A DNA stretch of 39,310 nucleotides, from the NCBI GenBank assembly GCA_902497145.1, contig CABVDR010000021.1, forward strand, positions 1-39,310, given 5' to 3'. The position numbers were made by a program, and so were the translations under genes. Below the pieces are notes generated by a model that ran no database searches, was not told where the DNA came from, and saw only the letters and a list, made by a program, of their open reading frames with translations. Below, one piece after another: positions 15,504-23,181 of this stretch. Position 1 is the first letter of the stretch. The number at the start of each line of letters is the position of its first letter. The stretch is from an uncultured Oscillospiraceae bacterium. GTDB lineage: Bacteria; Bacillota; Clostridia; Oscillospirales; Oscillospiraceae.

Positions 15504-16035
15504 GATTTTCCTCCTTGCGCCCAAGTTCCAGCCGGTCCAGGCGCTGCATCAAAAATTGGGCGCACAGCCCGGTAAACAGTCCCGCCCCCGCCCCGGCGAT
15601 CACCAGGTAGGGCAGGTAGGCCAGCACGGCCCAGGTCTTCATCACCCCGGCGGCCACCAGCAGCTGGCCCAGATTGTGGCAGATGGCGGCCAGGGGGCTG
15701 CACAGCCAGATCTGCTTGGCAGTCAGGATCCGCTTGAGCCCCACCATGGCCAGCCAGCACAGAAGGCCGCCCCCCAGGCTGTACAGCAGGGTCATCATCT
15801 GCCCGGAGAACACCGCGCCCAGAAATACCCGGCACAGGAGCACCAGCAGGGCGTCCCCCGCCCCCAGGGCAAAGACGGTGTACACCGTCACAATATTGGC
15901 AAGGCCCAGCTTCACCCCCGGAATGGGCACCGCCACCGGGATCTGGGCCTCCACCATAAAAATGGTCAGAGCAATGGCGGTGAGCAGGGCCAGCCGGGTC
16001 ACCCGCCGTGCCCCTTTAACCGGTGGCTGCGTCAA
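15484..16035 (-). CDS. Gx transporter family / heptaprenyl diphosphate synthase component I-like membrane protein
   Basis: 183 residues with about five membrane helices and the family signature VPIPGVKLGLANIVTVYTVF, resembling ECF S-components. Family members (PF07456) sit beside NusG-domain-II and ApbE genes, as here. In Listeria-type extracellular electron transfer loci the membrane protein of this pairing is called EetB (my recollection of the naming). The name heptaprenyl diphosphate synthase component I is an older annotation and does not imply that enzyme. It overlaps the NusG-II gene by 20 bp and the DUF896 gene by 20 bp, so the three are translated together. Confidence 0.85.
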   Translation of the reverse strand: MTQPPVKGARRVTRLALLTAIALTIFMVEAQIPVAVPIPGVKLGLANIVTVYTVFALGAGDALLVLLCRVFLGAVFSGQMMTLLYSLGGGLLCWLAMVGLKRILTAKQIWLCSPLAAICHNLGQLLVAAGVMKTWAVLAYLPYLVIAGAGAGLFTGLCAQFLMQRLDRLELGRKEENHGAKRH

Positions 16036-16396
16036 CCTGGCTTCCTCCTCCCGTGATCTGGATGATGACCTGGTTGGGCAGGCAGACGATAGGCTCGCTG
16101 CCGTCGCTGATCCAGCCCTGATGGATGCAGATCTGGTCGGGGCAGGAGGCCTCGCTGATGCAGATGCGCCCCGGCTCCACCTGGACGGTGTTCAGCGCCC
16201 CGTTCTCCCCCTCGATGACAAAGGAGTAGGGCTCCTTCACCTGGGAGAGATCTATTTCGTCCAGCAGCTGCCCGTTCTGGCTAATCTTTGCAATTTGGGC
16301 GGGCTTGGGGTTCAGCTTGCGCCACAACAGCACCCCCGCTGACAGGAGCACCACGGCGATCAGCACCCCGGTGAGAATCTTGGTCTGTTTATTCAC
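16016..16396 (-). CDS. NusG domain II-containing membrane-anchored protein
   Basis: 126 residues. One N-terminal membrane helix (about 7-26) is followed by a small extracytosolic beta-domain of the NusG_II family. It carries the conserved cysteine signature CPDQICIHQGWI ... PIVCLPNQVIIQI. It is not the transcription factor NusG, which has the KOW and NGN domains. It lies between apbE (4-bp ATGA overlap) and the Gx-transporter gene (20-bp overlap). The same trio accompanies extracytosolic flavinylation and Rnf-type electron transfer loci, where the NusG_II protein is called EetA (my recollection). Confidence 0.88.
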   Translation of the reverse strand: MNKQTKILTGVLIAVVLLSAGVLLWRKLNPKPAQIAKISQNGQLLDEIDLSQVKEPYSFVIEGENGALNTVQVEPGRICISEASCPDQICIHQGWISDGSEPIVCLPNQVIIQITGGGSQVDAATG

Positions 16397-17442
16397 CGCT
16401 CAATCACCGTCACTTCCCGGTCCTGGTAGCCGTCGGCCAGGGTGAAGTTGTCCGCCAGGCCGGCGGTCACCGCAAGGGTGCCGTCCTGGGCGATAAAGAC
16501 CGCCTCAAAATTCAGCTCCGGGTGGTCCTTCCAGAACTGAGCCCCCTTTTCCTCCCCCATGACAAACAGGGCGGTGGACAGGGCGTCGCACACCGTGCCG
16601 TCGGAGCCCACAATGGTCACCGAGTCCACCCCGCTCTGGGCGGGGGCGGCGGTGTCGGGGTCCATAATGTGGCAGTAGCGTTGGCCGTCCTGTTCAAAGT
16701 AGCGCTGGTAGTCCCCGGAGGTGACCACCGCCTGGTCGGCCACCTGCACGATGCCCAGATAGCCCCCCTCCTGGGAGGCAGGGTCCTGGATCCCCACCCG
16801 CCACAGAGAGCCGTCTGGCTTGGTGCCCACGGTCTGGACATTGCCCCCCAGCTCCAGCAGGGCCGAGGTCACCCCCAGCTCCTTCAGCTCCTGGGAGAGT
16901 ACCTCCCCCAGGCGGCCCTTGGCCACCGCCCCCAGGTCCAGGGACATGGTGTCCGGCAGGCGGGCCTGGCCGGTCTGCTCATCCAGCTCCACCTTGGTGA
17001 AATCGATGCTGGCCGCTGCCTGGGCCAGTTCCTCCGCTCCGGGTACCCGGTACTCCCCGGTGGGAAATCCCCAGGCCTGGACCGCGGAGTAGGCGGTGAG
17101 GTCCAGGGCGCCGCCGGTGAGGGCGCACAGCTCCAGGCTGCGGCTGAGTACCTGCTCCGTCTCCGGGGACAGGTCCACCCAGTCCCCCTGACTGTGGTTA
17201 AGGGCCCAGATGTCGCTGTCTTCATCGGTGGCCGACCACAGCTTCTCCAGCTTCTGAATGGTCTGAGTGGCCTGGTCGATGCCCTCCTGGGCCTGGTCGC
17301 CGTAGACAGTGAGAAGCATGACGGTGTCCATGGCAAAGACCTGGCTGCTCTCCGAGGCGGCACTATCCTCCCCGCTGCAGCCGGTCAGCACTGCTCCCGC
17401 CGCCAGAAGGCCGGCCAGAAGCAAACACAGCCGCCGCTTCAC
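16393..17442 (-). CDS. apbE: FAD:protein FMN transferase (ApbE) lipoprotein
   Basis: Attaches FMN covalently to Thr/Ser of extracytosolic redox proteins. It has 349 residues with a lipoprotein signal: KRRLCLLLAGLL, lipobox LTGC, Cys22. Family motifs are FAMDTVM, LDLGAVAKGRLGE, LLELGGNVQTVG, VVTSGDYQRYF, HIMDPDTAAPAQ and CDALSTALFVMG with the Mg-binding region. I take the GTG at 17442, which overlaps the rqcP stop as GTGA and has GGAG 5 nt upstream. The longer open frame to 17667 is just rqcP out of frame. No flavinylated substrate protein (FMN-binding domain, PplA, RnfG) lies in the window. Confidence 0.94.
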   Translation of the reverse strand: MKRRLCLLLAGLLAAGAVLTGCSGEDSAASESSQVFAMDTVMLLTVYGDQAQEGIDQATQTIQKLEKLWSATDEDSDIWALNHSQGDWVDLSPETEQVLSRSLELCALTGGALDLTAYSAVQAWGFPTGEYRVPGAEELAQAAASIDFTKVELDEQTGQARLPDTMSLDLGAVAKGRLGEVLSQELKELGVTSALLELGGNVQTVGTKPDGSLWRVGIQDPASQEGGYLGIVQVADQAVVTSGDYQRYFEQDGQRYCHIMDPDTAAPAQSGVDSVTIVGSDGTVCDALSTALFVMGEEKGAQFWKDHPELNFEAVFIAQDGTLAVTAGLADNFTLADGYQDREVTVIER

Positions 17443-17681
17443 AGCAGCTCCCGGTACATGGCCGACGCGTCGGCCTTGCCCACGTTGTCGGCCACCAGCA
17501 GCACCTCTACCTTCACCGTCCGCTCGCCGAAGCGCAGCTCCAGCACGTCCCCCGCCTTCACGTCGTAGCTGGCCTTTACCGGCCGGCCGTTGGCGGTGAC
17601 CCGCTGGTTGTCGCAGGCCTCGTTGGCCACGGTGCGCCGCTTGATGAGACGGGATACTTTCAGCCATTTGTCCAGTCGCAT
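17439..17681 (-). CDS. rqcP: S4-domain RNA-binding protein RqcP (YabO/HslR-like)
   Basis: 80 residues, almost entirely an S4 fold: MRLDKWLKVSRLIKRRTVANEACDNQRVTANGRP, then the VKAGDVLEL core. In Bacillus RqcP binds the stalled 50S subunit and helps RqcH add alanine tails in ribosome quality control. It follows hup and mazG, the same neighbourhood as yabM-yabN-yabO in Bacillus. The ATG at 17681 has GAAAGGA before it. A longer frame would begin inside the terminator-like hairpin region. Confidence 0.92.
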   Translation of the reverse strand: MRLDKWLKVSRLIKRRTVANEACDNQRVTANGRPVKASYDVKAGDVLELRFGERTVKVEVLLVADNVGKADASAMYRELL

Positions 17682-17711
17682 GGTGTAATCCTTTCTTCTT
17701 TGTGTTTCCAA

Positions 17712-17742
17712 GGAAAAGGGGCGCCGCCTTCCGCGGCGCCCC
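17712..17742 (-). terminator. Intrinsic terminator between hup and rqcP
   Basis: A perfect 10-bp GC stem (17718-17727 with 17733-17742), 5-nt loop, then TTTTCC on the minus strand. It lies 25 nt after the hup stop. A leaky stop here would let hup be made in excess over the downstream rqcP-apbE genes. Confidence 0.78.
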
Positions 17743-17766
17743 CCAGGGTCGGCGTTTGCAGTGGTC

Positions 17767-18042
17767 TCAGCCAGCCACCGCGTCCTTCAGGGCCTTGCCG
17801 GCCTTGAAGACCGGGGTCTTGGTCTGAGGAATCTCAATCTCCGTGCCGGTCTTGGGATTGCGGCCCACACGGGCGGCCCGGGTCTTTACCTCAAAGGAGC
17901 CAAAGCCCACCAGCTGCACCTTCTCCTCCCGGGTCAGCGCTTCGGCAATGGCCTCCACGGTGGCAGTGATGGCGGCCTCGGCGTCCTTCTTGGACAGCTG
18001 GGTCTTATCGGCCACGGCGTTGATGAGTTCGGTCTTGTTCAT
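17767..18042 (-). CDS. hup: HU family DNA-binding protein
   Basis: Nucleoid protein of 91 residues, the normal HU length: MNKTELINAVADKTQLSKKDAEAAI, then VGFGSFEVKTRAARVGRNPKTG with the beta-arm motif GRNPxTG, then FKAGKALKDAV. The start at 18042 has AGGAGGAGACACGCT before it. An upstream extension to 18141 has no such site. It lies between mazG and rqcP, as HU genes often do in clostridia, with its own terminator downstream. Confidence 0.98.
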   Translation of the reverse strand: MNKTELINAVADKTQLSKKDAEAAITATVEAIAEALTREEKVQLVGFGSFEVKTRAARVGRNPKTGTEIEIPQTKTPVFKAGKALKDAVAG

Positions 18043-18104
18043 AGCGTGTCTCCTCCTAAGAATTTGCGCGGCCTTGGGGAAGGCCTGTCCTTTGCATGGG
18101 GGCG

Positions 18105-18899
18105 TTAGCCCTGCTGTTCCTGCTGCTTGGCACGGGCCCAAAGCTGTTCCAGCTGGTCAAGCTCCATCTGGTCCAGTCTCTCTCCCTGAGCCAGCTCCTC
18201 CACAGTGCGGAAGCGCCGGATAAATTTTTCGCAGGCCTGGGTCAGCGCCTGTTCGCTGTCCACGTGGAGAAAGCGTCCCGCCTTCACCGCCGCAAACAGC
18301 AGATCGCCCAGCTCCTCCTGGGGGTCTCCGTCGCCCTGGGCGGCGCGGCGCAGCTCCCCCACTTCCTCATCCAGCTTGTCCAAAGCGGGAGCCAGGTCTG
18401 GCCAGTCAAAGCCCGCCTTCCGGGCCTTGTCCTGGAGTTTTTCCGCCCGAATCAGAGCAGGAAGAGAGCGGGCCACGGCGTCCAGGGTGTCACCGGCGGT
18501 GCGCTGGTGCTTCTCCTGGCGCTTCTGGGCATCCCAGGTCTCCAGGGCCTGGTCGCAGTTTTCCGCCTGCACCGTTCCAAACACGTGGGGGTGGCGGAAG
18601 ACCATCTTCTTGGCCACTCCGTCCACCACGTCCTGGAAGGTGAACAGCCCCTCTTCCTTTGCCATCTGGGCGTGGAACACCACCTGGAGCAGCACGTCCC
18701 CAAGCTCCTCCTTCAGGTGTTCCGTGTTTTTCTCGTCGATGGCCTCAACGGCCTCATAGGCCTCCTCCAGCATATTGCGCCGGATGCTCTCGTGGGTCTG
18801 TTCCCGGTCCCAGGGGCAGCCCCCCGGGGCGCGCAGCAGCTCCACGATCCGCTCCAGATCCTCCATGCCATAGGAGTCCATGCAATGAAAATCTACCAC
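18105..18899 (-). CDS. mazG: Nucleoside triphosphate pyrophosphohydrolase MazG
   Basis: Hydrolyses NTPs/dNTPs to monophosphates, a house-cleaning enzyme. 264 residues with two tandem MazG domains. The first has GGCPWDREQTHESIRRNMLEEAYEAVEAI and the metal-binding EELGD...D pattern (KEELGDVLLQVVFHAQ). The second has KLDEEVGELRRA with QEELGDLLFAAV. It corresponds to the C-terminal part of Bacillus YabN; the methylase half is absent. Start GTG at 18899 has AAGGA about 9 nt upstream, though the ATG six codons later cannot be excluded. It follows the flippase after 38 bp. Confidence 0.95.
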   Translation of the reverse strand: MVDFHCMDSYGMEDLERIVELLRAPGGCPWDREQTHESIRRNMLEEAYEAVEAIDEKNTEHLKEELGDVLLQVVFHAQMAKEEGLFTFQDVVDGVAKKMVFRHPHVFGTVQAENCDQALETWDAQKRQEKHQRTAGDTLDAVARSLPALIRAEKLQDKARKAGFDWPDLAPALDKLDEEVGELRRAAQGDGDPQEELGDLLFAAVKAGRFLHVDSEQALTQACEKFIRRFRTVEELAQGERLDQMELDQLEQLWARAKQQEQQG

Positions 18900-18937
18900 A
18901 ACTTCGCTTCCTTCGCAAGGTATTTTTTACGCATCTG

Positions 18938-20743
18938 TTAAGAAAGATGCAGAATCCGTGCAATTTTCTCCCCCTTTGGCATGAGAGAGAGGTCCTCCTT
19001 GGTGATGGCCCGCAGCATAATCACCAGCACGGCGTAGATCACCACCGCCACCACAATGGCGACCAGGGTAGAAATGGCGTTGCCCATCCTGTTTGCGGCG
19101 AGCAGCTTGGCCAGCAGGCCGTGGACCGCCCAGGCCCCCAGGCCCATCACCGCGGCGGCGGCGGCGGGCTTGGCAAACAGGGGGATATACTTGGGCCGGC
19201 CGGGGATGACCCGGGACATGACAATCAGATCCAAAATGAGACACAGGGCAAAGCAGAAAATGTTGCCCAGGGGCGCGCCGTAGATGCCCACCTGGGGCAG
19301 CACCACCACGTTGTAGTTGAGCACGATCTTGATGACGCCGCCGAGCAGCATGATGATCACCGGCAGATTCACAAAGCCGTAGGCCTGGAGGATGGAGTTG
19401 CACACCAGCATCATACACACAAACAGGGTGGCCAGGCCCAGAGTGGACAGGAGGGGACCGGCCAGCTCCGCAGTGAGGCTGGGGAAAATCAGGGCCATAA
19501 TGGGCTCGCCCAGCACGTACAGGCCCACACCCATGGGGAAGGCCAGCAGGGCGGAAATACGCAGGGCAGAACCAGCCACCCGGCTGGCCCCCTTCCGGTC
19601 CCGGCGGGCCAGGGTCCCGGAAACGGCGGGGATCACGGCGGCGGTGATGGCCGCCATGAGGGAGGTGGGCAGGTTATAGATGTTCAGCGCCCCGTTGTAG
19701 TTACCATAGAGAGTGCGGCTGGCCTCTTCCAGAGCGTCGTGGAGGGCCAGGGCGGTCTTGGTTCCCTCTCCCGCCAGCTGGTCAGAGAGCAGGGACATGG
19801 AGATGGTCGTTCCCTCCGGCAGGGTGGCCTGCCAGGCCTTCAGGGCGCTCTCCAACTTGTCAAAGCTCATAAAGTCCTGGTACAGTGCCCAGCAGTCCTG
19901 GTTTTCCAGCAGAGCCCGCTGGAGCTGACCCTGGACCAGAGAGGAGTCAATCACGGTGACGATGCCCACCATGGAGGAGCTGATGGTGATGGGCACGGCG
20001 ATCATCAGCAGATTTTTAATGATTTGGGCGTTGGAGTCAGGGGTGTCCTTGGCCAGGCCCTCCCGGCTGCGGCCCATAAGATAGTTGAGCAGCATGTAGG
20101 CCAGGGCCACGATGGTACCCACCGTCACGCCGGTAATGGCGCCGGCGGCGGCATGGCTCTGATCGGCCCCCGCCTTTACCAGCCAGTAAGCCAACCCTAA
20201 GCCCACCACCAACTTGCACAGGGCCTCGATAATCTGGGAGACAGCGGTGGGAGTCATGTTCCCGTGGCCCTGGGCATAGCCCCGGAAGGCGGACAGACAG
20301 CCCACGCAGATGACGGCCGGGGCCAGAGCCCGGATACCGGGGGCGGCCTGGTCGTCGTTCATCAGAGCGGCCAGCTGTTCCGAACCAAAGGACATGATGA
20401 GGAAGGACAGCACACCCAGAGTGAGAAACAGGGCCAGAGACAGCCGGAACACCCGGCGCACCTGGTTCTGCCGTCCGGTGGCGTTGGCCTCGCTGACCAG
20501 CTTGGACACGGCCACGGGCAGACCCGCGGTGGAGATGGTGAGCAGCACGGCATAAATGTTGTAGGCGTTGCCGAAGTCGGCGCTGCCCTGTTCCCCGATG
20601 ATGTTGATCAGCGGGATTTTGTAGAACATGCCGATGACTTTGACCACCATAATGCCCACCGCCAAGATGGCGGCGCCGCCGAAGAAGGTGTTCTGTTTTG
20701 TCGACCGGGCCACCCGGCGGGGTGCGTGACTATGTTGGGCCAT
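18938..20743 (-). CDS. MATE/MVF-type lipid flippase, SpoVB/YabM-like
   Basis: Polytopic membrane protein of 601 residues in the polysaccharide-export / MurJ-SpoVB superfamily, which flips lipid-linked cell-wall precursors. There are about 14 helices, beginning FFGGAAILAVGIMVVKVIGMFYKIPLINIIG, the typical SpoVB start. A non-membrane stretch of roughly 70 residues (about 272-345, VQGQLQRALLENQDCW ... EEASRTLYGNYNG) sits where normal relatives go straight into the next helix, so the protein is longer than the usual 520 or so. Its place ahead of mazG-hup-rqcP matches yabM in Bacillus. The RBS AAGGAGG lies 7-8 nt upstream of the ATG. Confidence 0.92.
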   Translation of the reverse strand: MAQHSHAPRRVARSTKQNTFFGGAAILAVGIMVVKVIGMFYKIPLINIIGEQGSADFGNAYNIYAVLLTISTAGLPVAVSKLVSEANATGRQNQVRRVFRLSLALFLTLGVLSFLIMSFGSEQLAALMNDDQAAPGIRALAPAVICVGCLSAFRGYAQGHGNMTPTAVSQIIEALCKLVVGLGLAYWLVKAGADQSHAAAGAITGVTVGTIVALAYMLLNYLMGRSREGLAKDTPDSNAQIIKNLLMIAVPITISSSMVGIVTVIDSSLVQGQLQRALLENQDCWALYQDFMSFDKLESALKAWQATLPEGTTISMSLLSDQLAGEGTKTALALHDALEEASRTLYGNYNGALNIYNLPTSLMAAITAAVIPAVSGTLARRDRKGASRVAGSALRISALLAFPMGVGLYVLGEPIMALIFPSLTAELAGPLLSTLGLATLFVCMMLVCNSILQAYGFVNLPVIIMLLGGVIKIVLNYNVVVLPQVGIYGAPLGNIFCFALCLILDLIVMSRVIPGRPKYIPLFAKPAAAAAVMGLGAWAVHGLLAKLLAANRMGNAISTLVAIVVAVVIYAVLVIMLRAITKEDLSLMPKGEKIARILHLS

Positions 20744-20773
20744 TCGTAAGGTCCTCCTTGTTTGTTAGAGCGT

Positions 20774-20791
20774 CCGGCGGCGGGCCGCCGG
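20774..20791 (-). terminator. Short GC hairpin after mtaD
   Basis: Perfect 7-bp stem CCGGCGG / CCGCCGG with a 4-nt loop, 8 nt beyond the mtaD stop. There is no U-run, so this may slow or protect transcripts rather than terminate them. The flippase gene follows 30 nt later. Confidence 0.35.
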
Positions 20792-20798
20792 GGGAATC

Positions 20799-22109
20799 TC
20801 AGGCGTTGGGGAAAATCTTGGGCAGGGCGTAGTGCTCCACCTCATAGCGGATGCGCTCCAGATCCAGGGTAAAGAACTCCCCCTTCTCATATATGACCTG
20901 TCCCCGGGCCATATTCATCTCCACGTTGGACCCCCGGGCGGCATAGACCAGATTCTCCTCCACATCGTGGCATGGCATGAGGTTGGGGGCGTTGAAGTCC
21001 ACCAGAATAAGGTCAGCCATCTTCCCCGGGGCAAGGACGCCGGTATTCCGGCCCAGGGCCTTGGCCCCGTTGACGGTGGCCATGGCAAGAGCCTCGTGGG
21101 CAGTGACCGCCATGGGGTCCCGCTGGACCCCCTTGTGAAGGATGGCGGCCAGCTTGATCTCCTCAAACAGGTCGGTGTTGTTGTTAGAGGACACCCCGTC
21201 GGTGCCCAGGGTCACGTTGACCCCCGCTTTGAGCAGCTGGGGCACCCGGGCCACGCCGGAACCCAGCTTCAGGTTGGACACCGGGTTGTGAACGGCGGTA
21301 ATGTGCTTTTGGGCCATGAGGGCCATGTCCTCGTCGGTGACCCATACGCAGTGGGCGGCGGTGCCGCCCCGCTCCCACACGCCGTACTGGTCCAGCAGGG
21401 CCACCGGGGTCTTGCCGTACTTCTCCAGGCAGGTGTTGTGCTCCAGCTGGGTCTCGGAGATATGCACCTGCATACCCAAATTGTGCTGGGCGGCGTAGTC
21501 GGCCATCCACTGCCACAGGGGCGGATTGGAGGTGTACTCCGCGTGGATAGAGGCGTCCACCAAAATCTGCCCGTCTCCGGCATTATGCCACTGCTCAGTC
21601 AGCTCCTGCTGGTTGCGGCAGTCATTGCACTTCTCGGGGGAAAAGTCCTCGGGGGCGCCAAAGTACACCCCGCCGCAGGACAGGTTGGCGGAGATGCCCG
21701 CTTTGAGGATCTGCTGGGCGATGGTGCCGGTATGCATATACATATCAGCAATGCAGGTGGTGCCAGAGGCGATCATCTCGGCCAGGCCCAGGGCCGCTCC
21801 GGCGGCCACGGAGCGGTCGTCCAGCTTGGCCTCGGCGGGGAAAATAAAGTCGTTAAGCCAGTGCTGTAAATCGTGGCCGCCGCCGTAGCCCCGCATGAGG
21901 GTCATGGGCACGTGGGTGTGGCAGTTCACAAGGCCTGGCATGAGCACCTTGCCTTTGCCCTCCACCACCCGGTCAAAGGTTCCCTCCGGACGCACGGTCC
22001 CCACGGAGACAATTTTGGTCCCCTCCACCGCCACAAAGGCGTTCTCCACCACCGGCTGGGCGGGATCCATGGTCACAGCCGTTACATGGGCAAACAAAAC
22101 AGACATCAT
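20799..22109 (-). CDS. mtaD: 5-methylthioadenosine / S-adenosylhomocysteine deaminase
   Basis: Metal-dependent amidohydrolase that deaminates MTA, SAH and related adenosines to inosine forms. It has 436 residues. Motifs are the metal-binding NCHTHVPM, GTTCIADMY, HISETQLEH (metal His), AAHCVWVTDED (His) and GTDGVSSNNNTDLFEEI (metal Asp and substrate loop). The C-terminal beta-sandwich closes with PGKMADLILVDFN. The first of two ATGs (22109) overlaps the preceding stop as ATGA and has AAAGGAG 5 nt upstream. It sits with purine nucleoside phosphorylase, which would split the deaminated product, forming a purine salvage unit. Confidence 0.93.
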   Translation of the reverse strand: MMSVLFAHVTAVTMDPAQPVVENAFVAVEGTKIVSVGTVRPEGTFDRVVEGKGKVLMPGLVNCHTHVPMTLMRGYGGGHDLQHWLNDFIFPAEAKLDDRSVAAGAALGLAEMIASGTTCIADMYMHTGTIAQQILKAGISANLSCGGVYFGAPEDFSPEKCNDCRNQQELTEQWHNAGDGQILVDASIHAEYTSNPPLWQWMADYAAQHNLGMQVHISETQLEHNTCLEKYGKTPVALLDQYGVWERGGTAAHCVWVTDEDMALMAQKHITAVHNPVSNLKLGSGVARVPQLLKAGVNVTLGTDGVSSNNNTDLFEEIKLAAILHKGVQRDPMAVTAHEALAMATVNGAKALGRNTGVLAPGKMADLILVDFNAPNLMPCHDVEENLVYAARGSNVEMNMARGQVIYEKGEFFTLDLERIRYEVEHYALPKIFPNA

Positions 22110-22327
22110 CGAAGCTCCTTTAGTAAAGTCTGTGCCCACTCCAGGTTGTCCCGGTGCACAAACAGACGGTATTCCAGGCGGCTGGCAGTTCCAAGAGTGG
22201 AACCGGACACAGGCTTGGTCTTATAGCGGTAGTCCAAGCCGGCCGCCTGGATGGCGTCCCGCACCTGACAAAACCGTTTCATATCATAGGTAATGAGCAG
22301 CTCAGCGCGGTTCCAAAACCCAAGCAT
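22106..22327 (-). CDS. Conserved hypothetical 73-aa protein
   Basis: Not recognised with confidence. 73 residues starting MLGFWNRAELLITYDMKRF with AAGGAG 6 nt before the ATG. It has a beta-alpha-beta look (ELLITYDMKRFCQVRDAIQAAGLDYRYK, then RLEYRLFVHRDNLEWAQTLL), somewhat like small ferredoxin-fold signal-transducing domains (DUF2007 type). No cysteine cluster or membrane helix. It sits 19 bp after punA and overlaps mtaD by 4 bp, so a link to purine or methylthioadenosine salvage is likely from context only. Confidence 0.8.
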   Translation of the reverse strand: MLGFWNRAELLITYDMKRFCQVRDAIQAAGLDYRYKTKPVSGSTLGTASRLEYRLFVHRDNLEWAQTLLKELR

Positions 22328-22346
22328 ACGTTGCTCCTTTTCCTCG

Positions 22347-23171
22347 TTACATCTCCCGCAGGCAGGCGCGCACCAGGGCAGAGAAATCCTCCCGGGCGTG
22401 CTCCCCGGCAGTGAGGACCTCCTCCTCACTGAGGGGCTGGTCCAGAATGCCGGCGGCCATGTTGGAAAGCAGGGTAAAGCCCAGCACCTCCATGCCGCAG
22501 TGGCCCGCCACAATGACCTCGGGGGCGGTGGACATGCCCACCGCGTCGCCCCCCAGGATGCGGGCAGCCCGGATCTCCGCCGGAGTCTCGTACTGGGGAC
22601 CATAGCAGTAGAAATAGACCCCCTCCCGCAGGGTGAGGCCCAGCGTTTGGGCGCAGTCCCTGGCTACCTGGCGCAGGCGGGGGGTATACAGCTTGGAGGC
22701 GTCGGGGAAGCGCACCCCGAACTCAGGCAGGTTCTCCCCCCGGAGAGGGGACTCGGAGAACATCTTGATCTGGTCGGTAATGAGCATCAGATCCCCAGCC
22801 TTCCAGTCGGTGTTCACGCAGCCGGCGGCGTTGGTGACCACCAGGGTGTCGCACCCCAGCAGGCGCAGCACCCGCACCGCGTAGGTAACCTCCTCATAGG
22901 AGTAGCCCTCGTAGTGGTGCATCCGGCCCTGCATCACCGCCACCGGTTTTCCCTCCAGGGTGCCGAACACCAGCCGCCCCTTGTGGCCGGGGGCGGTGGA
23001 GGTCTTGAAGTGGGGGATGTCCTTGTAGTCAACGGCGATGGGGTTTTCCACCTGATCCCCCAGGTAGCCCAGGCCGGAACCCAAAATCATGGCCACTTTG
23101 GGGACAAAGCTGCCCAGGCGGGCCCGGAGAAACTCCGCGCTCGCCCGGTAATGTTCTATGGTATAGGACAT
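22347..23171 (-). CDS. punA: Purine nucleoside phosphorylase (trimeric type)
   Basis: Phosphorolysis of (deoxy)inosine and guanosine to base plus ribose-1-phosphate. 274 residues, the trimeric PNP length. Motifs are VAMILGSGLGYLGD (phosphate site), GHKGRLVFGTLEGKPVAVMQGRMHHYEGY, VVTNAAGCVN, YGPQYETPAEIRA and GMSTAPEVIVAGHCGMEVLGFTLLSN. The ATG at 23171 has AAGGAGG 7 nt upstream. It follows the zinc-ribbon gene by 10 bp and precedes the 73-aa protein by 19 bp, in one unit with mtaD. Confidence 0.96.
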   Translation of the reverse strand: MSYTIEHYRASAEFLRARLGSFVPKVAMILGSGLGYLGDQVENPIAVDYKDIPHFKTSTAPGHKGRLVFGTLEGKPVAVMQGRMHHYEGYSYEEVTYAVRVLRLLGCDTLVVTNAAGCVNTDWKAGDLMLITDQIKMFSESPLRGENLPEFGVRFPDASKLYTPRLRQVARDCAQTLGLTLREGVYFYCYGPQYETPAEIRAARILGGDAVGMSTAPEVIVAGHCGMEVLGFTLLSNMAAGILDQPLSEEEVLTAGEHAREDFSALVRACLREM

Positions 23172-23181
23172 GGAAGCCTCC

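Noticed and set aside
16393..17667. Longer 424-residue ApbE
   Set aside because: The extra N-terminal 75 residues are rqcP read out of frame. The lipoprotein signal begins at the GTG at 17442.
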